Of a DNA stretch of 64,000 bases, positions 15,331-23,690 are shown in pieces (the stretch's first letter is position 1; each line of letters begins with the position of its first letter). Source of the stretch: an uncultured Bacteroides sp. (GTDB lineage Bacteria > Bacteroidota > Bacteroidia > Bacteroidales > Bacteroidaceae); the NCBI RefSeq assembly GCF_900547205.1, contig NZ_URFY01000008.1, positions 62,001-126,000 of the forward strand, in the 5' to 3' direction. The position numbers and the translations under genes were made by a program. The notes under the pieces were generated by a model, which was given only the letters and a program-made list of their open reading frames with translations, searched no databases and was not told the origin of the DNA.

Positions 15331-16464
15331 TTATTTCTTTGTCACAATCAATTTAGCTTTCACCTTATTGAAGTACAGTTTAATGATATAACTGCCATCT
15401 TCGCTTACTTTGAAGTTGTCATCACTGCCAGCCGCTTCAAATTCTCCTTCTACAGAACTTGTATTAAACTGACTCGCCCAAGCATTGTCCGCACGAATCT
15501 TCCAAGTATCATTCGCTTTAAAATCAACTGTAGCTGTCAGGTAGTAATCTCTTTTACCTGAAGCATCCGTGTCGAAGGCCAAAGTCATTGGCGTATCGGG
15601 AGCGTTATTACCCCAGCCGTTGTGTGCGCCGCAAATACCCCAGCTTTCAGCAGAAGCTTTCACCGACAAAGCCAAGGTTAAGGTTGTTTTATCAAGAGAG
15701 AATTTATAAGAGAACTTGTCGAAGCACTTGATATCGCCTGTACCGGTAGCTACTGTGATAGTCTCCGGATTCATCGGTTCCGTTGCATCATATCCCCAAC
15801 CAACAGTCCATGATGCCTCAGGAGTAATCTTCCAACCATCTTTCGCTTTACTTCCAAACACTACCCAACCTTCATATATTCCATCGTCATTGGCAGAATA
15901 CAACATCTGGCATTGCCCGAATGAATCGTCCGGACTAGCCCAATCACAATATGCTCCCGGCAGATATACCTTCGGATATTCGGGTTCGCCGATGAACGGA
16001 GTGATTTGCGTAGATGCTACATTTGAATAGAATGAGCTGACGGCATCCGAAATAGAAGAAGAAATACGAATCTCAAAGTCGTAAGGCTGAACTTCCACTT
16101 CCATTTCATACTTTTTGAACAGCCTTTGTATCTGTACATTCAAATCCTTTGTGGTAATGGCATAAGGTCCTTCGTCCGTAGAAGAATACAATGTAACGGC
16201 GTTTTCAAAGTCTTTCCCTTTCAGGTCCATCTGCAAAGAGTTGATGATTTGGGCTGCATACCCAGCCTGCGGCTTAGTCCATTTAAACTCGATGGCGGTA
16301 GATTGAGCTTTGTTCGCATCGAGCACGTAACTGTCGCTGATGCCGGACAGTACGCTGGGAGTCACTTCACTTTCGTTGTAATACACCTTGTCCAAATCAC
16401 TGTCGCAAGCACTGAATGCCACTAGTGAAAGGCATAATGCTGATATATATTTCAATATTTTCAT
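15331..16464 (-). CDS. susE: SusE-type outer-membrane starch-binding lipoprotein
   Basis: 377 residues; lipoprotein signal ending LVAFSAC (Cys20). An N-terminal Ig-like SusE domain (about 35-150) is followed by two starch-binding modules, one around residues 160-265 (YLPGAYCDWASPD, GWKITPEASW) and one at 275-375 (GICGAHNGWGNN, WKIRADNAW), whose aromatic residues are the expected maltodextrin contacts. It sits on the outer membrane with SusC/SusD and holds starch for uptake. B. thetaiotaomicron SusE is of similar length with the same layout. Here it is the last gene of the operon, ending 18 bp before a terminator, so no susF or susG follows. Confidence 0.88.
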   Translation of the reverse strand: MKILKYISALCLSLVAFSACDSDLDKVYYNESEVTPSVLSGISDSYVLDANKAQSTAIEFKWTKPQAGYAAQIINSLQMDLKGKDFENAVTLYSSTDEGPYAITTKDLNVQIQRLFKKYEMEVEVQPYDFEIRISSSISDAVSSFYSNVASTQITPFIGEPEYPKVYLPGAYCDWASPDDSFGQCQMLYSANDDGIYEGWVVFGSKAKDGWKITPEASWTVGWGYDATEPMNPETITVATGTGDIKCFDKFSYKFSLDKTTLTLALSVKASAESWGICGAHNGWGNNAPDTPMTLAFDTDASGKRDYYLTATVDFKANDTWKIRADNAWASQFNTSSVEGEFEAAGSDDNFKVSEDGSYIIKLYFNKVKAKLIVTKK

Positions 16465-16482
16465 ATCCGTGAATCGTTTATA

Positions 16483-18078
16483 TTATTTATAGCCTTCATT
16501 TTGTTCCAGTGATCCGTTCACACTCATATCTGAAATAGGAATAGGGAACAGGTTGTATCGGTCGTTGACACCTACACCGCTTATCACGCCCCCTTTGGCA
16601 GGCCAGGTATAAGAATCCGAGGTATATTTGCCGAAACGAATCAGGTCCATGCGGCGTACGCCTTCCCAATAAAGTTCGCGTCCTCTTTCGTCCAAAATGT
16701 TCTGGTAGTTGTTGGCTCTCAACCAAGATGCATCAATCTTGTTATGAGCGGTTTCTCCGTAAGCACGGTCGCGCAACGCGTTCACGTAGCCTACTGCTGC
16801 GTCGATATCGCCACCTTCACCGCCACGTGCCACAGATTCGGCATACATAAGGTAAACGTCGGCAAGGCGGAACAACGGGAAATCGGTGTCTACCCAAAGA
16901 CGATCTTGTCCCTGCTCTCCTTTGCTGGTGAGGTTGGAATATTTGCGTATGCCCCATCCTTCAAGTTCAAAGTTTCCTTGCACGGTGGTAGTAATCTGGT
17001 AGTTGCACTTGCCTTCGTAGTCATCGAAGATACCTCGTTTGTCCAATATCTCTTCGGGCTTCCGGTTCTCGTTGTCTGCAAAGTCGAACAATTCTACTAA
17101 GTTTTGCGTACTGCGGAATTGGCTCCAACCTTCGCGAACGCCATCGCTCGCTCCTTTACGTGCGCCAACGATAAGCGCTGTCATACCCCATGATTGAGTC
17201 TTTAAGCCGTCAAAGATAACCGGATAGATAATTTCCTTCAATGTTTCCGGATTCTCACCGTTGTCTGCTTTGAACAAATCGGCATACTTCTCAGCCAAAG
17301 AGTAATGAGGGATGATTCGTTTGCAAGCTGTGATACAATCAGTGTAGCGCGGCTGTCCTGTGTATACTTCGGCATTGAGGTACATACGCGCCAACAATGC
17401 ATCGACTACCGTTTGGTCGGCACGTCCATATTCTGCACGGGTTGCCGGAAGGTCGGTTCTAATGGCGTTCAGTTCACTTTCAATCCAGTTGAACATCTCC
17501 GCACGTGAAAGTTGCGACGGGGTGAGCGAATAATTATCCTCGGTGATGAATGGCGGTCTGCCGAAAGCATCCATCAATACGAAATAGGCTAAAGCCCTGT
17601 TGAAACGTGCCTGTGCAGCATAGCTGTTTTGATCGATATCTGCCGGAGCATTGTATACGTTTTTCATAAACTCATTGCACAGTGCTACTACGTACATACA
17701 GCGTTGGTACACACCTTCAATGATTTCATTTTTGCTGGTGCTCCACGTCATACCGTTGATTTCGCTAATCCATGCCTCATTTCCCGCATTCTTACATTGG
17801 TCAGATGATTGCTCTTGCATTGTCCACCAGCAGCGCATCAGTACAGTACGGCCACCATCCAGTCCTGCGATATCGGATTCACTTCCGCTTTGGCCGGAGA
17901 GAGCCCACACTGAATATATTTTATTTAATCCTTTGGTATAACTTGCGGCATCTGTATAAGCCTTCTCCGCTGTCACTACGGTAGGGTCGAGCGGCAATAC
18001 ATCCAAATCGCCTACGCAACCAGTGAAACTCGTGAGGCAAGCCAATAATGAAACAATTATATAATATTTCTTTTTCAT
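16483..18078 (-). CDS. susD: SusD starch-binding outer-membrane lipoprotein
   Basis: 531 residues; lipoprotein signal with Cys at LTSFTGC (about residue 20). The SusD/RagB helical TPR-like fold is indicated by YTKGLNKIYSVWALSG near the N-terminus, RFNRALAYFVLMDAFGRPPF in the middle, and FRLADVYLMYAESVARGG with ALRDRAYG and RGRELYWEGVRRMDLIRFG towards the end. It forms the lid of the SusC transporter and binds helical maltodextrin. It is 12 bp downstream of susC and 18 bp upstream of susE, so the three are co-transcribed. Confidence 0.95.
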   Translation of the reverse strand: MKKKYYIIVSLLACLTSFTGCVGDLDVLPLDPTVVTAEKAYTDAASYTKGLNKIYSVWALSGQSGSESDIAGLDGGRTVLMRCWWTMQEQSSDQCKNAGNEAWISEINGMTWSTSKNEIIEGVYQRCMYVVALCNEFMKNVYNAPADIDQNSYAAQARFNRALAYFVLMDAFGRPPFITEDNYSLTPSQLSRAEMFNWIESELNAIRTDLPATRAEYGRADQTVVDALLARMYLNAEVYTGQPRYTDCITACKRIIPHYSLAEKYADLFKADNGENPETLKEIIYPVIFDGLKTQSWGMTALIVGARKGASDGVREGWSQFRSTQNLVELFDFADNENRKPEEILDKRGIFDDYEGKCNYQITTTVQGNFELEGWGIRKYSNLTSKGEQGQDRLWVDTDFPLFRLADVYLMYAESVARGGEGGDIDAAVGYVNALRDRAYGETAHNKIDASWLRANNYQNILDERGRELYWEGVRRMDLIRFGKYTSDSYTWPAKGGVISGVGVNDRYNLFPIPISDMSVNGSLEQNEGYK

Positions 18079-18090
18079 GATATTCCGGTT

Positions 18091-21000
18091 TTAGAAATTA
18101 AGATTGATACCTAGTGTGTATATACGGGGGCGAGGCCACATACTACCGTCTACTGCCGAAACTTCGGGGTCGAGACCGCTATATTTCGTGATAGTAAATA
18201 CGTTCTGCACCGAAGCACTAATACGTCCCGATATACGGTTGGTGAACAGTTTCTTGAACGAATATCCCAGCGTGATGTTATCCATCTTCAGGAAGGAAGC
18301 ATTCTCTAAGAAATAGTCGCTCGCTTTCTGCTCGGTACTGTTGATCTCAGTGAATCCTGTTTTACGAATTGACTTGTAGTAGTTCACTAGGAAGCCGTTG
18401 CCACCGTAATTGTTGGCACTACTATTGTCTGAAGCAAGAGAGTTGAATACATAGTTGCCGAGATTAGCACGCAGGTTGAATCCGAGGTCCCAGTTGCGGT
18501 AAGTAAATTCCGAGCTTAATCCCATAAATACTTTAGCCATTGGGCTTTTGCCGGTGAGATAACGGTCTGCTTCGGTAATCAAACCATCTCCGTTACGGTC
18601 TACAAAAGCATTCTGGATAGCTTTTCCATCTTTGTCGTATACCTGCTGGAAGAGGTAGAAGGTGTTAGGCTGTTCGTTAATCTGGTGCTTCTGATTCGTT
18701 CCGGCATCGATACCTTGGTATTCGGGGGTGTAGGTAGCGGTCAGTTTGATAATCTTGCTGTCGTTCCAAGTGATGTTATAACCCAGGTTCCAAGAGAAAT
18801 CTTTGGTTTGAATCGCCATCGCATTGATGTTGAATTCTACACCTTTATTCTTCATCTCACCTACATTCGCAGTAATCTGATTCGTAAAGTTAGTTCCTGC
18901 AGGAGTGCTGACGGTGTTCAACAAATCTTTGGTATGCTTCTGATAGTATTCGATACTACCGTTGATGCGGTTGTTCAGGAAACCGTAGTCGATGGCAACA
19001 TTGTAGGTTGCAGTCTGTTCCCATTTCAGGTCGGGGCTGTATCCGTTGGGTTTTAGCAAGGTAGTTCCCAAGTAAGTATTGTTGGGGCTGGTGCTGAATG
19101 AATAGCTTGTGATGTACTGATAGTCGCCAATCTCCTGCTGTCCGGTGACACCGTAGCCCAAGCGGATTTTCAATTTAGAGAGTACATCTTTCGTTCCTGC
19201 CATGAAAGCTTCGTCGCTCACTGTCCATGCCAGTGCTGCCGAGGGGAACAATCCCCAACGATTGTTTTCGCTGAATCGTGAAGAACCGTCGCGGCGCAGT
19301 GTTGCGGTGAGCAGGTAGCGTCCCATGAAGTTATAGTTCAAACGTCCGAAGAAAGATACGAGGTAATTCTCATACGGGATACGACGGTGATCGTCGCGTA
19401 CATATCTGCCAATTTCCTGATCGAACGTGTAGCCTTCTTTATCTCCTTCGCTGCCATCGGTAGTGTTTGAGTAGTTGATGTCATGGTTTGCATAATAGAA
19501 ATGCTGCCATGAGTAACCCGCCATCACGTCGATACGGCTTTTGATAGATTCGATATCTTTCGCATAATTCAAGTAGAAGTCCAGCAAATGATTGCGGCGC
19601 AGGTTGCTCCAAGTGTTACCGTCTCCCAAGTTAGGGAAGTTTGTATTTTGTACGCTCTGGATAGAACCCGGAGCCTGGAAATTGCGTCCGGTTGTCTTTG
19701 CTACGTCATAACCCACGTTCAGGTTGGCGTGTAAGTCTTCCAGACCGTGAATCTTATAATCCAGTTGGATATTACCCAAGCTACGGTTGGTCTTTCCGTT
19801 GTTATCTCTATCGTACAATAAAGAAAGGGGATTGAAAGTAGCCAATGATTGAACAGCACCGGGCACTTCCGACCAGTTCCAGTATCCATGATAATTTCCG
19901 TTTTCTGAATACATTGGTTTCGTAGGATCGAAGAAAGCGGCAGCACCTACTGCTCCCGAGTCGGCAAAACGGTTTTTGTTGATTGTACCTTTCACGTTGA
20001 TGTCTACGCTTAGGTGATCTTTAAAGAATTTCGGGCTCAGATTGACAGCAGCCGTATAACGTTCGTATTTGGAAGTTTTGAGCGTACCACGTTCATTGTT
20101 GTAACCAAAGCTGACGCGGTAGGGCAGAATACCTGTTTTTCCGGAGATAGCAATATTCTGGTCGGTGCTCAAACCTGTTTGATAGATAGCGTCCTGCCAG
20201 TTGGTAGACTGGTTAGGGTATGTGTTCAGGATTCTTTGAACTGCATCTTCCTGTGCCGCTCCTGCGTATTGGTTGTTCAGCACTTCGCGGAACTCATCAG
20301 CACCGAGTGTAGGCACGCGTTTGTAAGCGTCTTTGGCGGTGAAGCTGCCGGAGTAGGTAATCTTAACCTTGCCTTGTGAACCTTTCTTAGTAGTGATGAT
20401 AATTACACCATTGGATGCGCGCGAACCGTAGATAGCAGTGGCGGAAGCATCTTTCAGCACGGTGAATGTCTCAATATCGTTGGGGTTGATAGTAGCCAGC
20501 GCATTGGGAGTTCCCGGAGCGGCATCATTCGAGGTAGGGATACCGTCAATAACAATCAACGGATCGTTGGAGGCATTGAGCGAAGCACCACCGCGGATGC
20601 GGATAGTAGATCCGGCTCCCGGGCTACCGTCGCCGGGGGCAACAAACAGTCCCGGCACTTTGCCTTGAATCAATTCTTGTGGAGATGTGACGGCGCCGCG
20701 GTTCATGTCTTCGGCTTTGATGGCTACAACAGAGCCACTTAAGTCGCTCTTTTTCACCGAACCGTAACCGATAACGACCACATCGCTCAGCACTTGGCTG
20801 TCGTCTTGCAGAGTGACCACGACAGAGGGGGCAGCTTTCACTTCTAAAGGTTTGTAGCCTACGAAGGAAATAGAGAGTATAGCGTCTTTGGGAGCATTCA
20901 ACGTAAAGTTGCCATCGAAATCGGTGATAGTACCCGTTGTTGTGCCTTTGATGATGACATTTGCACCAATCACCGATTCGCCTGTAGCGTCTTTCACGTG

Positions 21001-21102
21001 TCCCTTGACGGCGACTTGCTGGGCGACGGCGCTCAATGAGATGAATAACCCTAGAATTAAGGGAAGAATCGTTTGGTAGATTCTGAAATTAACTTGCTTC
21101 AT
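18091..21102 (-). CDS. susC: SusC TonB-dependent maltodextrin transporter
   Basis: 1003 residues. Signal peptide, then a carboxypeptidase-D-like domain (VKGHVKDATGESVIGANV, TDFDGNFTL), a TonB-box/plug region (VVVIGYGSVKKSDLSGSV, RIRGGASLNASNDPLIVIDG) and a 22-strand beta-barrel ending in YTLGINLNF with terminal phenylalanine. It imports maltooligosaccharides across the outer membrane using TonB energy, with SusD as lid. It is first in the susCDE operon; the 176-bp upstream region contains a TTGTTAA/TTAACAA inverted repeat just before the start. Confidence 0.96.
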   Translation of the reverse strand: MKQVNFRIYQTILPLILGLFISLSAVAQQVAVKGHVKDATGESVIGANVIIKGTTTGTITDFDGNFTLNAPKDAILSISFVGYKPLEVKAAPSVVVTLQDDSQVLSDVVVIGYGSVKKSDLSGSVVAIKAEDMNRGAVTSPQELIQGKVPGLFVAPGDGSPGAGSTIRIRGGASLNASNDPLIVIDGIPTSNDAAPGTPNALATINPNDIETFTVLKDASATAIYGSRASNGVIIITTKKGSQGKVKITYSGSFTAKDAYKRVPTLGADEFREVLNNQYAGAAQEDAVQRILNTYPNQSTNWQDAIYQTGLSTDQNIAISGKTGILPYRVSFGYNNERGTLKTSKYERYTAAVNLSPKFFKDHLSVDINVKGTINKNRFADSGAVGAAAFFDPTKPMYSENGNYHGYWNWSEVPGAVQSLATFNPLSLLYDRDNNGKTNRSLGNIQLDYKIHGLEDLHANLNVGYDVAKTTGRNFQAPGSIQSVQNTNFPNLGDGNTWSNLRRNHLLDFYLNYAKDIESIKSRIDVMAGYSWQHFYYANHDINYSNTTDGSEGDKEGYTFDQEIGRYVRDDHRRIPYENYLVSFFGRLNYNFMGRYLLTATLRRDGSSRFSENNRWGLFPSAALAWTVSDEAFMAGTKDVLSKLKIRLGYGVTGQQEIGDYQYITSYSFSTSPNNTYLGTTLLKPNGYSPDLKWEQTATYNVAIDYGFLNNRINGSIEYYQKHTKDLLNTVSTPAGTNFTNQITANVGEMKNKGVEFNINAMAIQTKDFSWNLGYNITWNDSKIIKLTATYTPEYQGIDAGTNQKHQINEQPNTFYLFQQVYDKDGKAIQNAFVDRNGDGLITEADRYLTGKSPMAKVFMGLSSEFTYRNWDLGFNLRANLGNYVFNSLASDNSSANNYGGNGFLVNYYKSIRKTGFTEINSTEQKASDYFLENASFLKMDNITLGYSFKKLFTNRISGRISASVQNVFTITKYSGLDPEVSAVDGSMWPRPRIYTLGINLNF

Positions 21103-21112
21103 GCATTGTAAA

Positions 21113-21128
21113 TTGTTAAAGTTAACAA
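21113..21128. promoter_or_regulatory. Inverted repeat close to the susC start
   Basis: TTGTTAA-AG-TTAACAA, 7-bp perfect arms, 11 bp upstream of the susC ATG, followed by an AT-rich palindrome at about 21129-21142. Position suits an mRNA leader hairpin or repressor site. Confidence 0.45.
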
Positions 21129-21214
21129 TATAATAATATTATTCTCTTGAAAGTTTCTTTAAAGAATACCTATTGAAAAACATATTTACTATTAAGGAGA
21201 ATGATTATTGGCAG

Positions 21215-21255
21215 TATCTCTGGGCTCTCCTTCCCGAAGGAGGAGAGTGGAGATA
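21215..21255 (-). promoter_or_regulatory. Intercistronic hairpin between susB and susC
   Basis: Outer TATCTC/GAGATA and inner CTCTCC/GGAGAG with a CTTC/GAAG tip form a long interrupted stem beginning 24 bp after the susB stop. No T run follows, so it may mark a processing or attenuation point rather than a full terminator. Confidence 0.6.
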
Positions 21256-21278
21256 TGCTAGCTACTTTTTATTTATCC

Positions 21279-23492
21279 TCAACCAATCTTTTTTAATCCT
21301 TTAACCTCTGATTTATCTTTTACCTCTTTGATGCTGATAGCATAACCGCCACCGTTGGCGGCACGCAGGTTTAGCTTGCTCTTATTCGTCAGGATACCTT
21401 TTTTGATGGTATATGCTTGCGGGTTTTCTTTCCAGTCGGCATCTTTGGCATCTGCATAGACGGTAGCGATGTACTTCTTACCCGGTTCGAGGAAGTCGAA
21501 TACCAGCTTGGAGTCGTGTCCGTTTTCGCTTGCGGTGCAACCTACATACCAGTCGTTTGTTCCTTTAGCTTTGCGGGCGATTGTAATGTATTCTCCTGGT
21601 TCAGCTTCCAAATACTTAGTTACATCCCAGTCGAGCGCAACGTCTTTGATAAATTGGAATGCATCCATGAAGCGTTCGTAGTTTTCGGGAATATCGGCAG
21701 CCATTTGCAGCGGACTGTACATCGTGACATACAATGCCAACTGACGGGCGAGCGTAGAACGTACCTGAGAATTGTTGGACGGGTTCATCTTGTTGCAATG
21801 TGTTTCGAAGATCCCCGGAGTGTAGTCCATCGGACCGCCAACCAGACGTGTGAAAGGAAGAATCGTAGTGTGGAATACTTTGTTGCCTCCGAATGATTCA
21901 TATTCCGTTCCGCGTGCCGATTCGTTACCGATCAGGTTAGGATAGGTGCGGCAGATACCAGTAGGGCGGGTTGCTTCGTGAGCATTCACCATGATTTTAT
22001 AGTCGGCAGCTTTCTTCAAAGCATACAGGTAGTGGTTGTTCATCCATTGTCCGTAGTGATGTTCGCCGCGAGGGATGATGTTACCCACATAACCGGTTTT
22101 CACGGAGTTGTAGCCGTTGTCTACCATAAACTGGTAAGCCTTGTCCATATGGCGTTCGTAGTTTCGTACTGATGCAGAAGTCTCATGGTGCATCATCATC
22201 TTGATACCTTTGCTTGCAGCATAGCGGTGAACTTCTTTCACATCGAAATCCGGATAAGCAGTTGTGAAGTCGAATACATAATCCTTGCTGTTGCCGAACC
22301 AGTCTTCCCAGCCTTCGTTCCAGCCTTCCACCAGTACTGCGTCAAATCCGTGGGCAGCAGCGAAGTCGATATAACGTTTCACGTTAGCTGTGTTGGCAGA
22401 GTGTTTGCCGTTCGGCTTAGTCTTGGAGTAATCAGTCTCGCCCAGTTTCACGCTGGTCAGTTCGTCGGTATAAGCCCATGAGCCTTTTCCGGTAATCATG
22501 TCCCACCATACGCCGATGTATTTCACAGGTTTCACCCATGAAGCGGCGTCTGCTATTTTACAAGGTTCGTTCAGGTTGAGTGTGATGCGTGATGCAAGCA
22601 CATTACGGGCGTCATCGCTTACGATTACCGTACGCCACGGAGTGTTGCAAGGTGTCTGTAAATGTCCTTTGTCTCCTTTTGCATCCGGTGTCAACCAAGA
22701 TTCGAATACCATATTCTTATCATCGAGGTTGAGGTGCATACAAGAGTAATCAATCAAAGCGGCTTCGTGAAGGTTGATATATAAACCATCATCCGTTTTC
22801 ATCATCAGTGCAGTCTGTACGCCTGTCTGTGAGAAAGGAGTCTGAGAAGAGTTCGGAGTGATAGCTTCGTTCATTAGGCCTCTAATCTCTGATAGGCGGG
22901 AGATGGTGTAGTCATATTCTTGTGTATCGTAGTCGCCCGGTAGCCAGTAAGCGATGTGGTCGCCAGCCATGGCAAACTGCGAATGTTCTTCTTTGATGAT
23001 GAAGTAGTTCAGTGCCTTTTGCTGCGGAAACTCGTAGCGGAATCCAAGACCATCGTTGAACAGACGGAAGCGGATAAGGATAGAACGGTCGTTCATTGGC
23101 TGGTTCAGCGTCACTGCCAGTTCGTTATAATGATTGCGGATTTCTTTTTCTTCTCCCCACACGGGTTGCCATGTTTCATCGAAGGTAGAAGTTTTGGCAT
23201 CTTTCAGTTCAAAACCGTTATAGAGATTCGTCTTTGAATCGAGTTTGTTCAAATCTCTACGGTCCACCCAATCGAAGTCAGTTTTCGTATTATCTTCCTT
23301 CTTCAATTCCAGTCCCAGTGTACTAGGTTTAATGACAGCTTTGCCTTTGAAAATCAAATCATACGTAGGAGCACCTTCTTTGTCGAGCGTGAAGGTCATT
23401 ACCAGATTTCCATCCGGTGAGGTCAGTTTCTGTTGTGCATTTGCTATAAATGAGATAGCAAGAAATGCGATGAGTAAAAGATTCTTTTTCAT
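21279..23492 (-). CDS. susB: SusB alpha-glucosidase, GH97
   Basis: 737 residues with a signal peptide cleaved near IANAQ. The GH97 layout is intact: N-terminal beta-sandwich, (beta/alpha)8 barrel, C-terminal beta domain. Relative to published SusB numbering a constant shift of two places every key residue: Glu192 and Glu524 (calcium ligands), Glu437 (HHETSA) and Glu506 (AHEATR) as general bases, and Glu530 (RGTEYESF) as general acid, i.e. an inverting alpha-glucosidase. It acts in the periplasm, releasing glucose from maltooligosaccharides. It has its own -7 box at 23557-23564, identical in sequence to that of susA. Confidence 0.95.
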   Translation of the reverse strand: MKKNLLLIAFLAISFIANAQQKLTSPDGNLVMTFTLDKEGAPTYDLIFKGKAVIKPSTLGLELKKEDNTKTDFDWVDRRDLNKLDSKTNLYNGFELKDAKTSTFDETWQPVWGEEKEIRNHYNELAVTLNQPMNDRSILIRFRLFNDGLGFRYEFPQQKALNYFIIKEEHSQFAMAGDHIAYWLPGDYDTQEYDYTISRLSEIRGLMNEAITPNSSQTPFSQTGVQTALMMKTDDGLYINLHEAALIDYSCMHLNLDDKNMVFESWLTPDAKGDKGHLQTPCNTPWRTVIVSDDARNVLASRITLNLNEPCKIADAASWVKPVKYIGVWWDMITGKGSWAYTDELTSVKLGETDYSKTKPNGKHSANTANVKRYIDFAAAHGFDAVLVEGWNEGWEDWFGNSKDYVFDFTTAYPDFDVKEVHRYAASKGIKMMMHHETSASVRNYERHMDKAYQFMVDNGYNSVKTGYVGNIIPRGEHHYGQWMNNHYLYALKKAADYKIMVNAHEATRPTGICRTYPNLIGNESARGTEYESFGGNKVFHTTILPFTRLVGGPMDYTPGIFETHCNKMNPSNNSQVRSTLARQLALYVTMYSPLQMAADIPENYERFMDAFQFIKDVALDWDVTKYLEAEPGEYITIARKAKGTNDWYVGCTASENGHDSKLVFDFLEPGKKYIATVYADAKDADWKENPQAYTIKKGILTNKSKLNLRAANGGGYAISIKEVKDKSEVKGLKKIG

Positions 23493-23556
23493 TTTTATTG
23501 TATGGTATTAAATTGTAAGCCAACTGATATTTCCACTCCTTTTGTTTGGGATGTTG

Positions 23557-23564
23557 CAAATGTA
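23557..23564 (-). promoter_or_regulatory. Promoter -7 box for susB
   Basis: TACATTTG on the minus strand, exact TAnnTTTG match, 65 bp upstream of the susB start. The same TACATTTGCA occurs before susA. Confidence 0.7.
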
Positions 23565-23690
23565 AAGACCATCTGCACCTGTTCTTTCAATTAGAATGAA
23601 AATATAAGTTTGTATAAGCTTTATTGTTTTGATTTTCAGTGTGATACACTCTTGGATGATATTGATAAATATAAGTCCAAGTGAACCCGG